Positions 34,966 to 43,638 of a DNA stretch of 64,000 nt are shown piece after piece. The stretch is taken from contig CAVRXH010000006.1 in the NCBI GenBank assembly GCA_963725175.1, positions 6,882,001 to 6,946,000 of the forward strand. The letters run 5' to 3'. The notes under the pieces are model-generated. The model worked only from the letters and a program-made list of their open reading frames with translations, was not told where the DNA came from and did not search any database. The translations under genes and the position numbers were made by a program. The number at the start of each line of letters is the position of its first letter. Position 1 is the stretch's first letter. Source of the DNA: DASUBV01 sp963725175 (GTDB lineage: Bacteria; Actinomycetota; Actinomycetes; Streptosporangiales; Streptosporangiaceae).

Positions 34966-36105
34966 TCAGCTCCAGGAACGTCCGTTCCAGTGCGCGATGA
35001 AGGTCTTGTTCTGGCCCGAGGACGGGCTGGTGGCGCCGACCGCCCAGCCGTACTTCGCGCCGGCGAATCCCAGGCCGCTGAGCTGCCCGTCCGCCGAGAG
35101 ACCGGCCTGCGTGCGCCAGGCGTGGCCGTTCCAGCGCAGGATGAGCATGTGGTACCTGGTGCCGGAGAAGCGGCTTCCCGCTGCCCACGCGGTGCCGCCG
35201 GGCGCGACCGTGACGGCGTTGGGGCTGGCGCTGGACGGTGCGGCTGCCCGCACCCAGGCGTGCCCGTTCCACCGGATGCTGATGACCCCGGGCTTGTCGG
35301 TGTTGGGGCCGAGCGCGTACGCGCCGCCGTGCGGGCCGGCCGCGATGCCGTTCAGCCAGTGGTAGGTGCCGTGCTCGGGGAACGACGTGACCCACTTCCA
35401 CGAGCTTCCGGTCCAGCGGGCCAGCTCGCCGGTGATCTGCCCGGTGAACAGGCCGGTCGCGAAGGTGATTCCGGCGGAGGTGGTCGCCACGCCGTCCAGC
35501 ACGACGCCGCTTCCCTTCCCGAAACTGGGATCGACGCGGGTCCACTTCGTCCCGCTCAGCCGGTAGATGAGCGGCTGGGTCTGCAGCACGCTCGGCCCGG
35601 TGCTGCGGTAGCCGACCGCCCAGCCGCCCCTGGCGGTCGCGGTCACGGCGGACAGCCTGGCGTTGCTGACCGGCTTGGGGCTGGTCACGGCCTTCCACAC
35701 GGAGCCGTTCCAGTGCAGGAGCAGCGGCTTCATGTGCTCCTCGCCGGTGTTGCCGACGGCCCAGGCGTCCTTGGCGCTGACGACCTTGATCGCGGAGAGC
35801 TCGCCCTTCCCGGTGAGCACCGCCGGGCTGGTGACCCGCGACCAGGCCGTGCCGTTCCAGTGCAGCATCAGCACTCTCAGGTTGCTGACCCCGGCATCGC
35901 CGACGGCCCAGGCGTTGCGGTCTGACGCGGCGGCCACGCCGTTCAGGCCGCCGGTCACGCTGTACGTCATGGCGGCCGGGTGCGTCCCTGCGGGGTGCGC
36001 TGCCGGGTGTACTGCCGCCGAGGCGGGGACGGCGACGACGCCGGCCACGCTCACCGGGATGGCAGCCGCCGCGACCGCGAGCATGGCACGCGAAAACTTT
36101 GACAA
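34966..36105 (-). CDS. Secreted WNG-repeat protein, unknown
   Basis: 379 residues from TTG 36105 with a ggggagg site 10 bp upstream. An N-terminal signal peptide (hydrophobic core AVAAAAIPVSVAGVVAVPA, then ASA) is followed by about six imperfect repeats of 45-55 residues, each with a LxLHWNGxxW core and a GWAVG or AWAVG strand. The pattern suggests a beta-propeller. Export by Sec is likely; function unknown. A hairpin terminator follows. Confidence 0.85.
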   Translation of the reverse strand: MSKFSRAMLAVAAAAIPVSVAGVVAVPASAAVHPAAHPAGTHPAAMTYSVTGGLNGVAAASDRNAWAVGDAGVSNLRVLMLHWNGTAWSRVTSPAVLTGKGELSAIKVVSAKDAWAVGNTGEEHMKPLLLHWNGSVWKAVTSPKPVSNARLSAVTATARGGWAVGYRSTGPSVLQTQPLIYRLSGTKWTRVDPSFGKGSGVVLDGVATTSAGITFATGLFTGQITGELARWTGSSWKWVTSFPEHGTYHWLNGIAAGPHGGAYALGPNTDKPGVISIRWNGHAWVRAAAPSSASPNAVTVAPGGTAWAAGSRFSGTRYHMLILRWNGHAWRTQAGLSADGQLSGLGFAGAKYGWAVGATSPSSGQNKTFIAHWNGRSWS

Positions 36106-36126
36106 GAAGACCAGTCCTCCCCATGG

Positions 36127-36150
36127 GGCGGCTCATCGACGTGAGCCGCC
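36127..36150 (-). terminator. Short hairpin between sterol-desaturase and secreted genes
   Basis: ggcggctca and tgagccgcc form a perfect 9-bp stem with a 6-bp loop, 38 bp after the stop of the minus-strand gene ending at 36188 and 22 bp before the next start. Terminator or leader hairpin. Confidence 0.5.
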
Positions 36151-36187
36151 GTCCCGGATCGAAGGTAGCCCCAAGCCGGGCAAATAA

Positions 36188-37192
36188 CTACAGGGTCCGA
36201 GACCAGAATGGCTCGATGAGCTGCCGGGCGAGCAGCAGCGGCGCGGGCCGGGCGGCCTCGTCCTGCTCGACTGGCACCGGCCGGCCGTTCAGCCCGGTCG
36301 CGCCCGCGGCGCCGGCCCGGCGGGGGAACCTCGCCCGGCCGGCCAGGACGTCCCAGATCGTGAGCACGACGCCGAGGTTGACGCCCTGGTTATCCGGCGC
36401 GTGGTGGAACCGGTGGTAGGCGGGGCTGACGATCAGCCAGCCGGCCGGGCCGAAGGACCAGCGGAGGTTGGCGTGCTGGAGCGTGCCGACGCACACGTAG
36501 ACCGTGATGAGCACCGGGGCGATGGGGCGGGCCGGCATCAGGACCACGACCGGGATGGTGGCCAGCAGGAACCCCGTGGTGTGCATGAGCGGGTGCGCGC
36601 GGAACGAGGTGAAGACGCTCAGCTCTTCCTGGCTGTGGTGCAGGGCGTGGAAGCGCCACAGGGCGTCGAGCCGGTGATCGGCGTAGTGCGCGAGCCAGTT
36701 GGCCCCGTCCATGGCCACGATGGTGAGGGGGATGAGCAGCCAGCCGGGCCAGCGCGCGGCCGGCCGCAGCTCGATCCAGGGCGCGTGCTGCGCCAGCAGC
36801 GTCGCCGCGCCGAAGCTGAGCAGGGTCATCAGCGGGATGACGAGGACGGCGTGCAGCGCCAGGTAGGCCACGTCCTGAACGTGGCCGCGCGCGAGAGCCG
36901 GGCGGCGCTCGGCCGGCCAGATTCGCTCGCTGATCCCGGCGGCCAGGACGAGCCCGGCGAGCAGCGGCGCCGCGAGCTCCGCCCGGCCCGCCGAGAGCAC
37001 CGATTCGAGGCGGCCCTGCCGGAGCAGCGCGGCGACGGCGGCCCAGGCGATGAGCAGCGTTATCCCGGCCAGCGCCAGCGAGGGCAGGCACAGCCGCCGC
37101 CGCGCGAGCGGGGCTCGCGCTGGCTGGCGGACGCCGGCCGGCTCTCTTTGCGCCTGGAGCCGCGGAGCGGACACGGGAACTCCCGGACTCAT
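36188..37192 (-). CDS. Sterol desaturase / fatty acid hydroxylase family membrane enzyme
   Basis: 334 residues with about five membrane helices and the histidine clusters of the family: HYADHRLDALWRFHALHHS and YHRFHHAPDNQGVN. These histidines would ligate a diiron centre for hydroxylation or desaturation of a lipid. The N-terminal 40 residues are basic and disordered. The substrate cannot be told from sequence; carotenoid, hopanoid or fatty acid are possible. It is preceded by a long inverted repeat that terminates the upstream MFS gene. Confidence 0.87.
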   Translation of the reverse strand: MSPGVPVSAPRLQAQREPAGVRQPARAPLARRRLCLPSLALAGITLLIAWAAVAALLRQGRLESVLSAGRAELAAPLLAGLVLAAGISERIWPAERRPALARGHVQDVAYLALHAVLVIPLMTLLSFGAATLLAQHAPWIELRPAARWPGWLLIPLTIVAMDGANWLAHYADHRLDALWRFHALHHSQEELSVFTSFRAHPLMHTTGFLLATIPVVVLMPARPIAPVLITVYVCVGTLQHANLRWSFGPAGWLIVSPAYHRFHHAPDNQGVNLGVVLTIWDVLAGRARFPRRAGAAGATGLNGRPVPVEQDEAARPAPLLLARQLIEPFWSRTL

Positions 37193-37196
37193 GCGG

Positions 37197-37240
37197 GGGC
37201 CGGCGTAGTCGTCGATCGTGCCTGAAGACTACGCCGGCCC
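37197..37240 (-). terminator. Strong hairpin terminator after MFS gene
   Basis: A perfect 14-bp inverted repeat, gggccggcgtagtc and gactacgccggccc, with a 16-bp loop begins 18 bp beyond the minus-strand MFS stop at 37258. Confidence 0.75.
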
Positions 37241-37257
37241 ATGATTCCGGATGCCGG

Positions 37258-38822
37258 CTACCGCTGCGCGGCGACCGCGACTTCGTCGCCGGGGCGCGAG
37301 ACCTCGGCTGCGGCCGGCGCGGCCGGTGCGGTCGCCGTGGCCGGCCGGGCCGCCAGCGCCGCGTTCTGCAGCTCCCGCAGCCGGTTCCTGGACGGCACCA
37401 GCAGTGCCGCGACCACCGCGCCGAGGCCCAGCAGGGCCGCGGAGACCACGAACGCCACGTCGTAACCGTGCACGGCGCCCGTCGCCACGGCCAGCGGCCC
37501 GGTGTGGTGCACGGCGAGATAGGTCGTGGTGGCGGTGAGGGCCACCGTGCTCAGGGCGGCGGTCCCGATCGAGCCGCCGACCTGCTGCATGGTGTTGACC
37601 AGCGCGGAGGCCACGCCCGAGTCCTGCCGGGACACTCCGGCGGTGGCGGTGTTGATGGCGGGCGAGAAGATCATGCCGAAGCCGAGGCCCAGGGCCACCA
37701 GCGCCGGCACGATGCTGGTCGCGTAGCTGGAGGTCACGGTGAGCTGGGTCAGGTAGCCCATCGCGCCGCCGCCGAGCAGCATGCCGGTCGCGATCAGGGC
37801 CGCGGGCCCACTCGCGGCAGCAGCACGATGCTGGAGACATTCGAGGCCAGCAGGATGCACGCGATCATGGGCAGGAAGGCGAGCCCGCTGGTCACCGGGC
37901 TGTAGCCCTTGACCTGCTGGAGGTAGTAGGTCAGGAACAGGAAGACCCCGAAGACCGCGATGCCGGTCAGGCCGACGGAGATGTAGGAACCGCCCCTGGC
38001 CCGGTTCGCGATCACCCGCAGCGGCAGCAGCGGGTGGCTGACCCGGCGCTCGGCGAGCGCGAACGCGGCGAGCAGGATCACGCCGACGGATAGCGAGCCG
38101 ATGGTCAGCGCGGCGGTCCAGCCGGCCAGCTCGGCGCGGGAGAACCCGAAGACGATGAGGAACAGCCCGGCCGAGGCCAGGAAGGTGCCAGGCCAGTCCA
38201 TTCGGGGACGGCTGTCGGGGCGGTTGCTGCGCATGTAGGCCAGGGCGCCGACGATGGCGATCGCCGCGAAGATCAGGTTCACGTACAGGGTCCAGCGCCA
38301 GGAGAAGTACTGCGTCAGGACGCCGCCGAGGATGAGGCCCACGGCACCGCCGCCGCCGGCGACGGATCCGAAGACGCCGAACGCCCGGCCGCGCTCGCGC
38401 GGGTCGCGGAAGGTGCTGATCAAGGTACCCAGGGCGGCGGGTGCCAGGATGGCGCCGAAGGCGCCCTGGAGGGTCCGGGCGGCGACCAGCATGCCGAACG
38501 AGACGGCCGCGCCGCCGAGCGCCGAGGAGAGCGCGAACCCGGCGAGGCCGGTGATGAAGATCCACTTACGGCTGAACATGTCGCCGAGCCGGCCGCCGAG
38601 CAGCAGCAGGCTGCCGAAGGCCAGGGCGTACGCGGTGACCACCCACTGGCGGTCGCTGTTCGGGAAGCCGAGCGCGTGCTGCGCCGAGGGCAGGGCGATG
38701 TTCACGACGGTGGCGTCCAGCACCACCATGAGCTGGGCGACCGCCACGATGACCAGGATGAGCCAGCGATGATCGCTGGTGTCGGAGCGCCGGCTGGCGC
38801 CGGCGCTTGCGGGAAATGACAT
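37258..38822 (-). pseudogene. EmrB/QacA-type MFS transporter, frame broken
   Basis: From ATG 38822 the sequence RWLILVIVAVAQLMVVLDAT, VVNIALPSAQHALG and RLGDMFSRKWIF is a textbook DHA2 (14-TM) drug:proton antiporter. The frame stops near 37795 after SSIVLLPRVGPRP; the rest (ALIATGMLLGGGAMGYLTQL to the end at 37258) is in another frame. Adding one G in the ccgcggcc stretch near 37803 restores PRVGPRALIATG. It follows a MarR gene by 5 bp, so it is probably the MarR-controlled efflux pump. Both parts are fully conserved in style, arguing for a sequence error. Confidence 0.88.
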
Positions 38823-38827
38823 AAGAG

Positions 38828-39328
38828 CTATACCCCCAGTTGGGAAACGTTCGTGGTGCTGGCCGCGGTGACGCCGGGCTCCTCCGGCGTGCTCGGGGCC
38901 GTGCTGAGCTGCCGTGCCGCTCCGTCCAGGCTGTCGAGCAGCCGGAGCAGGGTGACCCGGTCCGCCTCGCTGAGCGCGCCGAAGATGTGGGTGAGCACCC
39001 GGTCCCTGGTGGCGCACGCCACGTCGAGGCTGACCTGGCCGGCCGCGGTGATGGCGACGATCTTGGCCCGGCGATCGGTGGCATCGGGCCGGCGCTCGGC
39101 CATGCCGAGCCGCTCGAGCCCGTCGATGATGTCGGTAATGGAGTGCGGGGAGAGGCCGAACTCGGCCGCCAGCACGCTCTGCCTTGCCGGTCCGTCCTCG
39201 TGCAGGCGGCGCAGCACCTTGGTCCTGGCCAGCGACAGCCCGCAGCCGCTCATCTCGTCGCTGACGGCCCGGAACATCCGGTGATGAACGGCGAGGTAGC
39301 GCTCGCCTACCTGCTCAGGCGTGACCAT
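38828..39328 (-). CDS. MarR family transcriptional regulator
   Basis: 166 residues with the MarR winged helix: TKVLRRLHEDGPARQSVLAA, EFGLSPHSITDIIDGLERLG, the wing ERRPDATDRRAKIVAITAAG and a C-terminal dimerisation helix. It directly precedes an MFS efflux gene (5 bp), the classic arrangement in which MarR represses the pump until a drug-like ligand binds. A short palindrome lies 48-60 bp upstream of its start. Confidence 0.93.
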   Translation of the reverse strand: MVTPEQVGERYLAVHHRMFRAVSDEMSGCGLSLARTKVLRRLHEDGPARQSVLAAEFGLSPHSITDIIDGLERLGMAERRPDATDRRAKIVAITAAGQVSLDVACATRDRVLTHIFGALSEADRVTLLRLLDSLDGAARQLSTAPSTPEEPGVTAASTTNVSQLGV

Positions 39329-39375
39329 CGCTGCTCCTTCGGGAAACTGTCGCTGAGGAACTCCACAGTGACAGG

Positions 39376-39388
39376 CATCAAGGTGATG
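39376..39388. promoter_or_regulatory. Candidate MarR operator palindrome
   Basis: catca-agg-tgatg is a perfect 5-bp inverted repeat with a 3-bp centre, in an AT-richer 60-bp stretch upstream of the marR-MFS pair. Half-site length fits MarR-type sites, but no second copy was seen. Confidence 0.35.
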
Positions 39389-39489
39389 ACTGTAATAATG
39401 AGGTCCCTCACGGATTTATTTCCAGCCGGGCGAGAAACTTCTGGCGGGCAGGGAGCGGGCCGGGCGAGGACGGGTCAGCCGGGCGCCGG

Positions 39490-40482
39490 TCAGCCGGCCA
39501 GCCGGTCCCTGGCGGCGCGCAGGGCGGCGGCGGTGTCCTCCGGCGCGGCGTCGGAGACGAAGGCGCCGGCGGCCAGCTCGGAGCCGGCCAGGTGCTTGAG
39601 CTTGTCGGGGCTGCGATGCGGCGGGGCGAACTCGACGCGCAGGTGACTGACGGCCTGGTCGTCCGGGCCGGCCGTGGCCGGCTGCTGGTGGATGGCCATC
39701 ACGTAGGGCATCTCGAAGCCCCACAGCTCGTCATAGCCGCGGGTGACCAGGGCCAGCATCTCCGCGAGCGCGTCGCGCTCGGCCGCGCTCAGGTCGGGCA
39801 GCGCGGGCACGTGCCGGCTGGGCGCGACATGAACCTCGTAGGGGAACCTGGCCCAGAACGGCACCCAGGCGATCCAGCCGTCGCTCGCCGCGACGAGCCG
39901 GCGCCCGTCGCGGAGCTCGGCGCCGATCACATCGCAGCGGACGCAGCGCCCGGTCGCCTCCCGGTAACTCCGGGCCGCGCGCAGCTCGCGGGCCGGGCGC
40001 GGCGGGATGTCGGGGAAGGCGTAGATCTGGCCGTGCGGGTGCAGCAGGGTGGTCCCGACGACCTCGCCCTTGTTCTCGAATGGCATCACGTACTCGACGC
40101 CGGGCTCGGCCGCCAGCTCCCGCCAGCGGTCGGCCCAGACATCGACGAGCATCCGGATGCGCTCGGGCGGCAGGTCGGCGAACGTCGCGTCGTGATCGTC
40201 GGAGTAGACGACGACCTCGCAGCGGCCGGCGGCCGGCTCGACCTGGTAGAGAGCCCCGTCCACATCGGTGGTCTCTGGCGCGGGCGGCCGCGGCGAGAAC
40301 GCGGGGAACCGGTTGTCGAACGTGACGACCTCGAAGGCCGGCAGCGGGATCTCGGTCTCCGGCCCGCCCGGCCGGGTCGGGCAGAGCGGGCAGTCGCCCG
40401 CCGGCTTGTAGGTACGGTCCTGGCGCTCCGAGGCGAAGGTGATCCACTCGCCGGAGGTCGGATCGTAGCGGCGTTCCCTCAT
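39490..40482 (-). CDS. galT: Galactose-1-phosphate uridylyltransferase
   Basis: 330 residues. The zinc-binding GDCPLCPT near the N-terminus, FDNRFPAFSP, the catalytic HPHGQ in TLLHPHGQIYAFPDIPP, and late YEVHVAPSRHVPALPDLS define GalT of the HIT superfamily. It swaps UMP between UDP-glucose and galactose-1-phosphate in the Leloir pathway. The ATG at 40482 overlaps the stop of a small upstream gene. A DeoR regulator precedes it, and a GH27 alpha-galactosidase with an importer lies on the other side of that regulator. Confidence 0.95.
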   Translation of the reverse strand: MRERRYDPTSGEWITFASERQDRTYKPAGDCPLCPTRPGGPETEIPLPAFEVVTFDNRFPAFSPRPPAPETTDVDGALYQVEPAAGRCEVVVYSDDHDATFADLPPERIRMLVDVWADRWRELAAEPGVEYVMPFENKGEVVGTTLLHPHGQIYAFPDIPPRPARELRAARSYREATGRCVRCDVIGAELRDGRRLVAASDGWIAWVPFWARFPYEVHVAPSRHVPALPDLSAAERDALAEMLALVTRGYDELWGFEMPYVMAIHQQPATAGPDDQAVSHLRVEFAPPHRSPDKLKHLAGSELAAGAFVSDAAPEDTAAALRAARDRLAG

Positions 40483-40718
40483 CGGCGGTCAGTGTCGCGC
40501 CGGCGGTAGGCGGTGAGGCGGCGGCCGTCGGCCTTGGTGATCTCGGCACGGAACAGGCCTGGCGCGCCGGCCACGGGCTGCCATGCCAGGCCGTCCGGCT
40601 CTTGGTCCCGCTCCTGCTCTTGCCCGCGCTCCATATCGTGACCACGCTCCGGACTCTGACCGCGCTCCGGACTCTGACCGCGCTCCGGACTCTGACCGCG
40701 CAGGGCACCGGGCGTCAT
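40479..40718 (-). CDS. Small protein between deoR and galT
   Basis: 79 residues from ATG 40718, 2 bp after the DeoR stop and overlapping the galT start by 4 bp. The N-terminal half contains three perfect copies of GQSPER from an 18-bp repeat; the C-terminal half (GLAWQPVAGAPGLFRAEITK, ADGRRLTAYRRR) looks like an ordered small domain. No family recognised. Tight coupling on both sides supports it being real. Confidence 0.6.
   Translation of the reverse strand: MTPGALRGQSPERGQSPERGQSPERGHDMERGQEQERDQEPDGLAWQPVAGAPGLFRAEITKADGRRLTAYRRRDTDRR
40645..40698 (-). repeat. Three perfect 18-bp tandem repeats
   Basis: The unit cgctccggactctgaccg (plus strand) occurs three times without mismatch and encodes GQSPER on the minus strand within the small gene before galT. 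The multiple of three keeps frame. Confidence 0.92.
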
Positions 40719-40720
40719 GC

Positions 40721-41596
40721 TCACCACCGGGCCGCCCCCTCCAGTCCGGCCCCGCCCAGGCCAGCCCCGCCCAGGCCAGCCCCGCCCAGGCCAGCCACGC
40801 TCGGGTCGGGCTGCGTGTGCGTCTCCGCGCCGGAGCTTGGCGTCACCAGCACCAGGTCGCCCACGGTGGCGGCCAGCGAGTCGCGGGCGGCGGAGTCCAG
40901 GCTGTCGTCGCTGATCAGCGTGTGCGCGATGCCGAACGGGCCGATCCTGGCCAGCCCGACGGTCCGCCACTTGGTGTGGTCGGCCACGACCACGGTGCGC
41001 CTGGCGCAGCTCACCAGTGTCCGGTTCGTGCCCGCCTCGGCGATGTTCGGGGTGGTGAACCCGGCCTCGGGGTCCATGCCGTGCACGCCGAGGATCAGCA
41101 CGTCCACGTAGAACGACCGGATGGCGGCGTCCGCGACCGGGCCGACCAGGGCATCGGAAGGCGTGCGGATGCCGCCGGTCAGGATCACCGTGGACTCGTG
41201 CCCGGCCCGGCGCAGTTCCTCGGCGAGGCTGATCGAGTTGGTCAGCACGGTGATGCCAGGCGGCAGCCAGCGGGCCAGCGCCCAGGTAGTGGTGCCCGCC
41301 GAGACGGCGACGGAGTTGCCGGGCCTGACCAGCCCCGCGGCGGCCCTGGCGATGGCCTCCTTCTCGGCCGGGAGCTGGCTGAGCTTGGCCTCGAAGCCGG
41401 GCTCGTCGGCGCTGTTGCCCGGCGCTATCGCGCCGCCGTGCACCTTGGTCAGCAGCCCGGAGTGCTGCATCGCCTCCAGGTCGCGGCGCACGGTCATGTC
41501 GGAGACGCCGAGCAGCGCGACCAGGTCCGCGACGCGCACCGCTCCGTCGCGCTGCAGCTCCTGCGCGATGCGCTGACGGCGCTGACTGGCCAGCAA
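40721..41596 (-). CDS. DeoR family transcriptional regulator
   Basis: About 291 residues from TTG 41596, chosen because gagaggtgg lies six bases upstream and the product then begins directly at the helix-turn-helix (ASQRRQRIAQELQRDGAVRV, LVALLGVSDMTVRRDLEAMQ). The effector domain is DeoR-C type, with SAGTTTWALARWLPPGITVL and GGIRTPSDALVGPVADAAIR, which bind sugar phosphates. The extreme C-terminus has three GLGGA repeats from a 15-bp tandem array. Regulates presumably the galT operon and the divergent importer/alpha-galactosidase genes. Confidence 0.92.
   Translation of the reverse strand: MLASQRRQRIAQELQRDGAVRVADLVALLGVSDMTVRRDLEAMQHSGLLTKVHGGAIAPGNSADEPGFEAKLSQLPAEKEAIARAAAGLVRPGNSVAVSAGTTTWALARWLPPGITVLTNSISLAEELRRAGHESTVILTGGIRTPSDALVGPVADAAIRSFYVDVLILGVHGMDPEAGFTTPNIAEAGTNRTLVSCARRTVVVADHTKWRTVGLARIGPFGIAHTLISDDSLDSAARDSLAATVGDLVLVTPSSGAETHTQPDPSVAGLGGAGLGGAGLGGAGLEGAARW
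40751..40795 (-). repeat. Three perfect 15-bp tandem repeats
   Basis: The unit cccgcccaggccagc occurs three times without mismatch and encodes GLGGA on the minus strand at the C-terminus of the DeoR protein, 53 bp from the 18-bp array. Confidence 0.92.
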
Positions 41597-41711
41597 CCCG
41601 AACCACCTCTCTGCACCGCTCCCGCGACGCAACTCCAACAATATGACACAGAATCGCGCAGAGTGCTCCACCGAGACTCGGCGAATCTTGAGCAAAAAAG
41701 TTGGTTCTTGA

Positions 41712-41741
41712 TTGACATCGAGCGGACACCCCCACCACAAT
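41712..41741 (+). promoter_or_regulatory. Candidate promoter of the importer operon
   Basis: ttgaca at 41712 and cacaat at 41736 are separated by 18 bp in the AT-richer part of the divergent deoR/importer spacer. The -35 is consensus, the -10 is weak. Confidence 0.35.
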
Positions 41742-41746
41742 GCTGA

Positions 41747-41782
41747 CTCATCGCCGTTTGTCCACCTCATCGCCTGTTTGAC
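41747..41782. promoter_or_regulatory. Candidate DeoR operator, direct repeat
   Basis: tcatcgccgtttg and tcatcgcctgtttg recur 19 bp apart just downstream of the candidate promoter, in the divergent spacer. DeoR-type repressors often bind direct repeats. Position would allow repression of the importer operon. Confidence 0.35.
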
Positions 41783-41827
41783 ATGAGGCGGAATCCCACA
41801 GCCAGGACCAGAGGAGGTGGCGGGCCA

Positions 41828-43624
41828 GTGACTTGTAGCCCAGTGCCATCTAGCCCAGCATCGGCCAGCACAGCGCCATCACGTCCCGCATCCGCCGGGC
41901 GGCTGATCCGCAGGCCCCTGGGCCTGGCCGCCGCGGCGCTGGCCGGGGTGCTCGCCCTCGCCGCGTGCGGCAGCGGCTCGCCCGCCGCGGGCGGGGCGGG
42001 CGCATCGGGCGGGTCCGCGAGCGGATCCTCCGCCGCGTTCAACCCCGCGCACAAGGGCGGCGTCGTGCACCTGGTCGCGCAGGCGGCCGGCGGCACCCTG
42101 GACCCGCAGGTGAACTACACGCTCCAGTACTGGCAGCTCTACCAGGCCACCTACGACCAGCTCGTCACCTTCGAGCGGGTCGGCACCTCGGCGTCCAACA
42201 CGATCATCCCCGACCTGGCCACGGCCATGCCGCAGGTGACCGACGGCGGCAAGACCTACTCGTTCACGCTGCGCAAGGGCATCAGGTTCTCCAACGGCAA
42301 GACGCTGACCGTCGCGGACGTCAAGGCCTCGTTCCAGCGCCTGTTCAAGGTCGGCAACCCGAACGCGGGCTCCTGGTACAACGTCATCGTCGGCGGAGCG
42401 GCCTGCCTGAGTAAGCCGGCCACTTGTACCTTGAACGGCGGCGTCGTCGTCAACGCCGCCACCAGCTCGGTGGTGTTCCACCTGACGCAGCCCGACCCCG
42501 CGTTCCTTGACCAGCTCGCGGTGCCGTTCGGGACGATCCTGCCCGCCAGCTCGCCGGGGCACGACGCGGGCACCACGCCGCTGCCGGGCACCGGCCCGTA
42601 CTACTTCGCCAGCTACCAGCCGAACAAGGCGCTCATCCTGAAGCGCAACCCGTACTTCAAGGTCTGGTCGGCCAAGGCAGAGCCGCAGGGCTACCCGAGC
42701 GAGATCGAGGAGACCTTCGGGCTCAGCGCCGAGGCGGAGGTCACGGCGATCGAGAACGGCCAGGCGGACTGGATGTACGACGCCCCGCCGCCGGACCGGC
42801 TGTCGGAGCTGGGCACCAAGTACGCCAGCCAGGTGCACATCAACACCCTGACCGCCTTCTGGTACCTGGCGATGAACACCAACATGGCCCCGTTCAACAA
42901 CCTCAAGGCCCGCCAGGCGGTGAACTGGGCGATCAACCGCAACGCCATCGTCCGGCTGTACGGCGGCCCGCAGCTCGCCTCGCCGGCCTGCACGATCCTG
43001 CCGCCGGGCATCCCCGGCCACCAGAACTTCTGCGACTACACCACCGGCAGCGGCCCGAACTGGACCGGCCCGGACCTGGCCAAGGCCAGGGCGCTGGTGA
43101 AGGCGTCGGGCACCGCGGGCCAGTCGGTCGGCGTGGTGGTGCAGAACGACCCGGTGAACCAGTCCATCGGCGAGTACATCCAGAGCGTGCTGAACCAGAT
43201 CGGCTACAAGGCCACGCTCAAGCCGCTATCGGACAACATCCAGTTCACCTACATCCAGAACACGCACAACCACGTGCAGATCAGCCTGTCCCAGTGGTAC
43301 CAGGACTACCCGACGGCGGCCGACTTCCTCCAGGTGCTGCTGTCCTGCGCCTCGTTCCACCCCGGCAGCGACAGCTCGATCAACATCGCCGGTTACTGCA
43401 ACAAGTCCATCGACAGCCAGATGGCCACCGCGAACGCCGAGGCCATCAGCAACCCGACCGCCGCGAACGCGCTGTGGACCCAGATCGACAAGGAGATGAT
43501 GCAGCAGTCGCCGCTGGCGCCGCTGATCACCCCGCGGCTGGTCGACTTCGTCTCCCAGCGGATCCGCAACTACCAGTTCAGCCTGCAGTACTACATGCTC
43601 GTCGATCAGCTTCAGGTGCACTGA
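41828..43624 (+). CDS. ABC importer substrate-binding lipoprotein (SBP_bac_5)
   Basis: About 598 residues from GTG 41828, which has gaggaggtgg nine bases upstream; ATG 41783 in frame overlaps the putative operator. A lipoprotein signal ends in LALAACGSGS. Typical family 5 binding-protein features follow: DPQVNYTLQYWQLYQATYDQ, the RKGIRFSNGKTLTVADVKAS segment, LPGTGPYYFASYQPNKALIL and LKARQAVNWAINRNAIV. The family binds oligopeptides, nickel or, in several lineages, oligosaccharides. With galT, a DeoR regulator and an alpha-galactosidase adjacent, a galactoside ligand is plausible. Confidence 0.93.
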   Translation: MTCSPVPSSPASASTAPSRPASAGRLIRRPLGLAAAALAGVLALAACGSGSPAAGGAGASGGSASGSSAAFNPAHKGGVVHLVAQAAGGTLDPQVNYTLQYWQLYQATYDQLVTFERVGTSASNTIIPDLATAMPQVTDGGKTYSFTLRKGIRFSNGKTLTVADVKASFQRLFKVGNPNAGSWYNVIVGGAACLSKPATCTLNGGVVVNAATSSVVFHLTQPDPAFLDQLAVPFGTILPASSPGHDAGTTPLPGTGPYYFASYQPNKALILKRNPYFKVWSAKAEPQGYPSEIEETFGLSAEAEVTAIENGQADWMYDAPPPDRLSELGTKYASQVHINTLTAFWYLAMNTNMAPFNNLKARQAVNWAINRNAIVRLYGGPQLASPACTILPPGIPGHQNFCDYTTGSGPNWTGPDLAKARALVKASGTAGQSVGVVVQNDPVNQSIGEYIQSVLNQIGYKATLKPLSDNIQFTYIQNTHNHVQISLSQWYQDYPTAADFLQVLLSCASFHPGSDSSINIAGYCNKSIDSQMATANAEAISNPTAANALWTQIDKEMMQQSPLAPLITPRLVDFVSQRIRNYQFSLQYYMLVDQLQVH

Positions 43625-43638
43625 AAGGTGGCCGGACG

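Noticed and set aside
40645..40795. CRISPR-like array
   Set aside because: The repeats are adjacent without spacers, only 15-18 bp, and lie in coding sequence.
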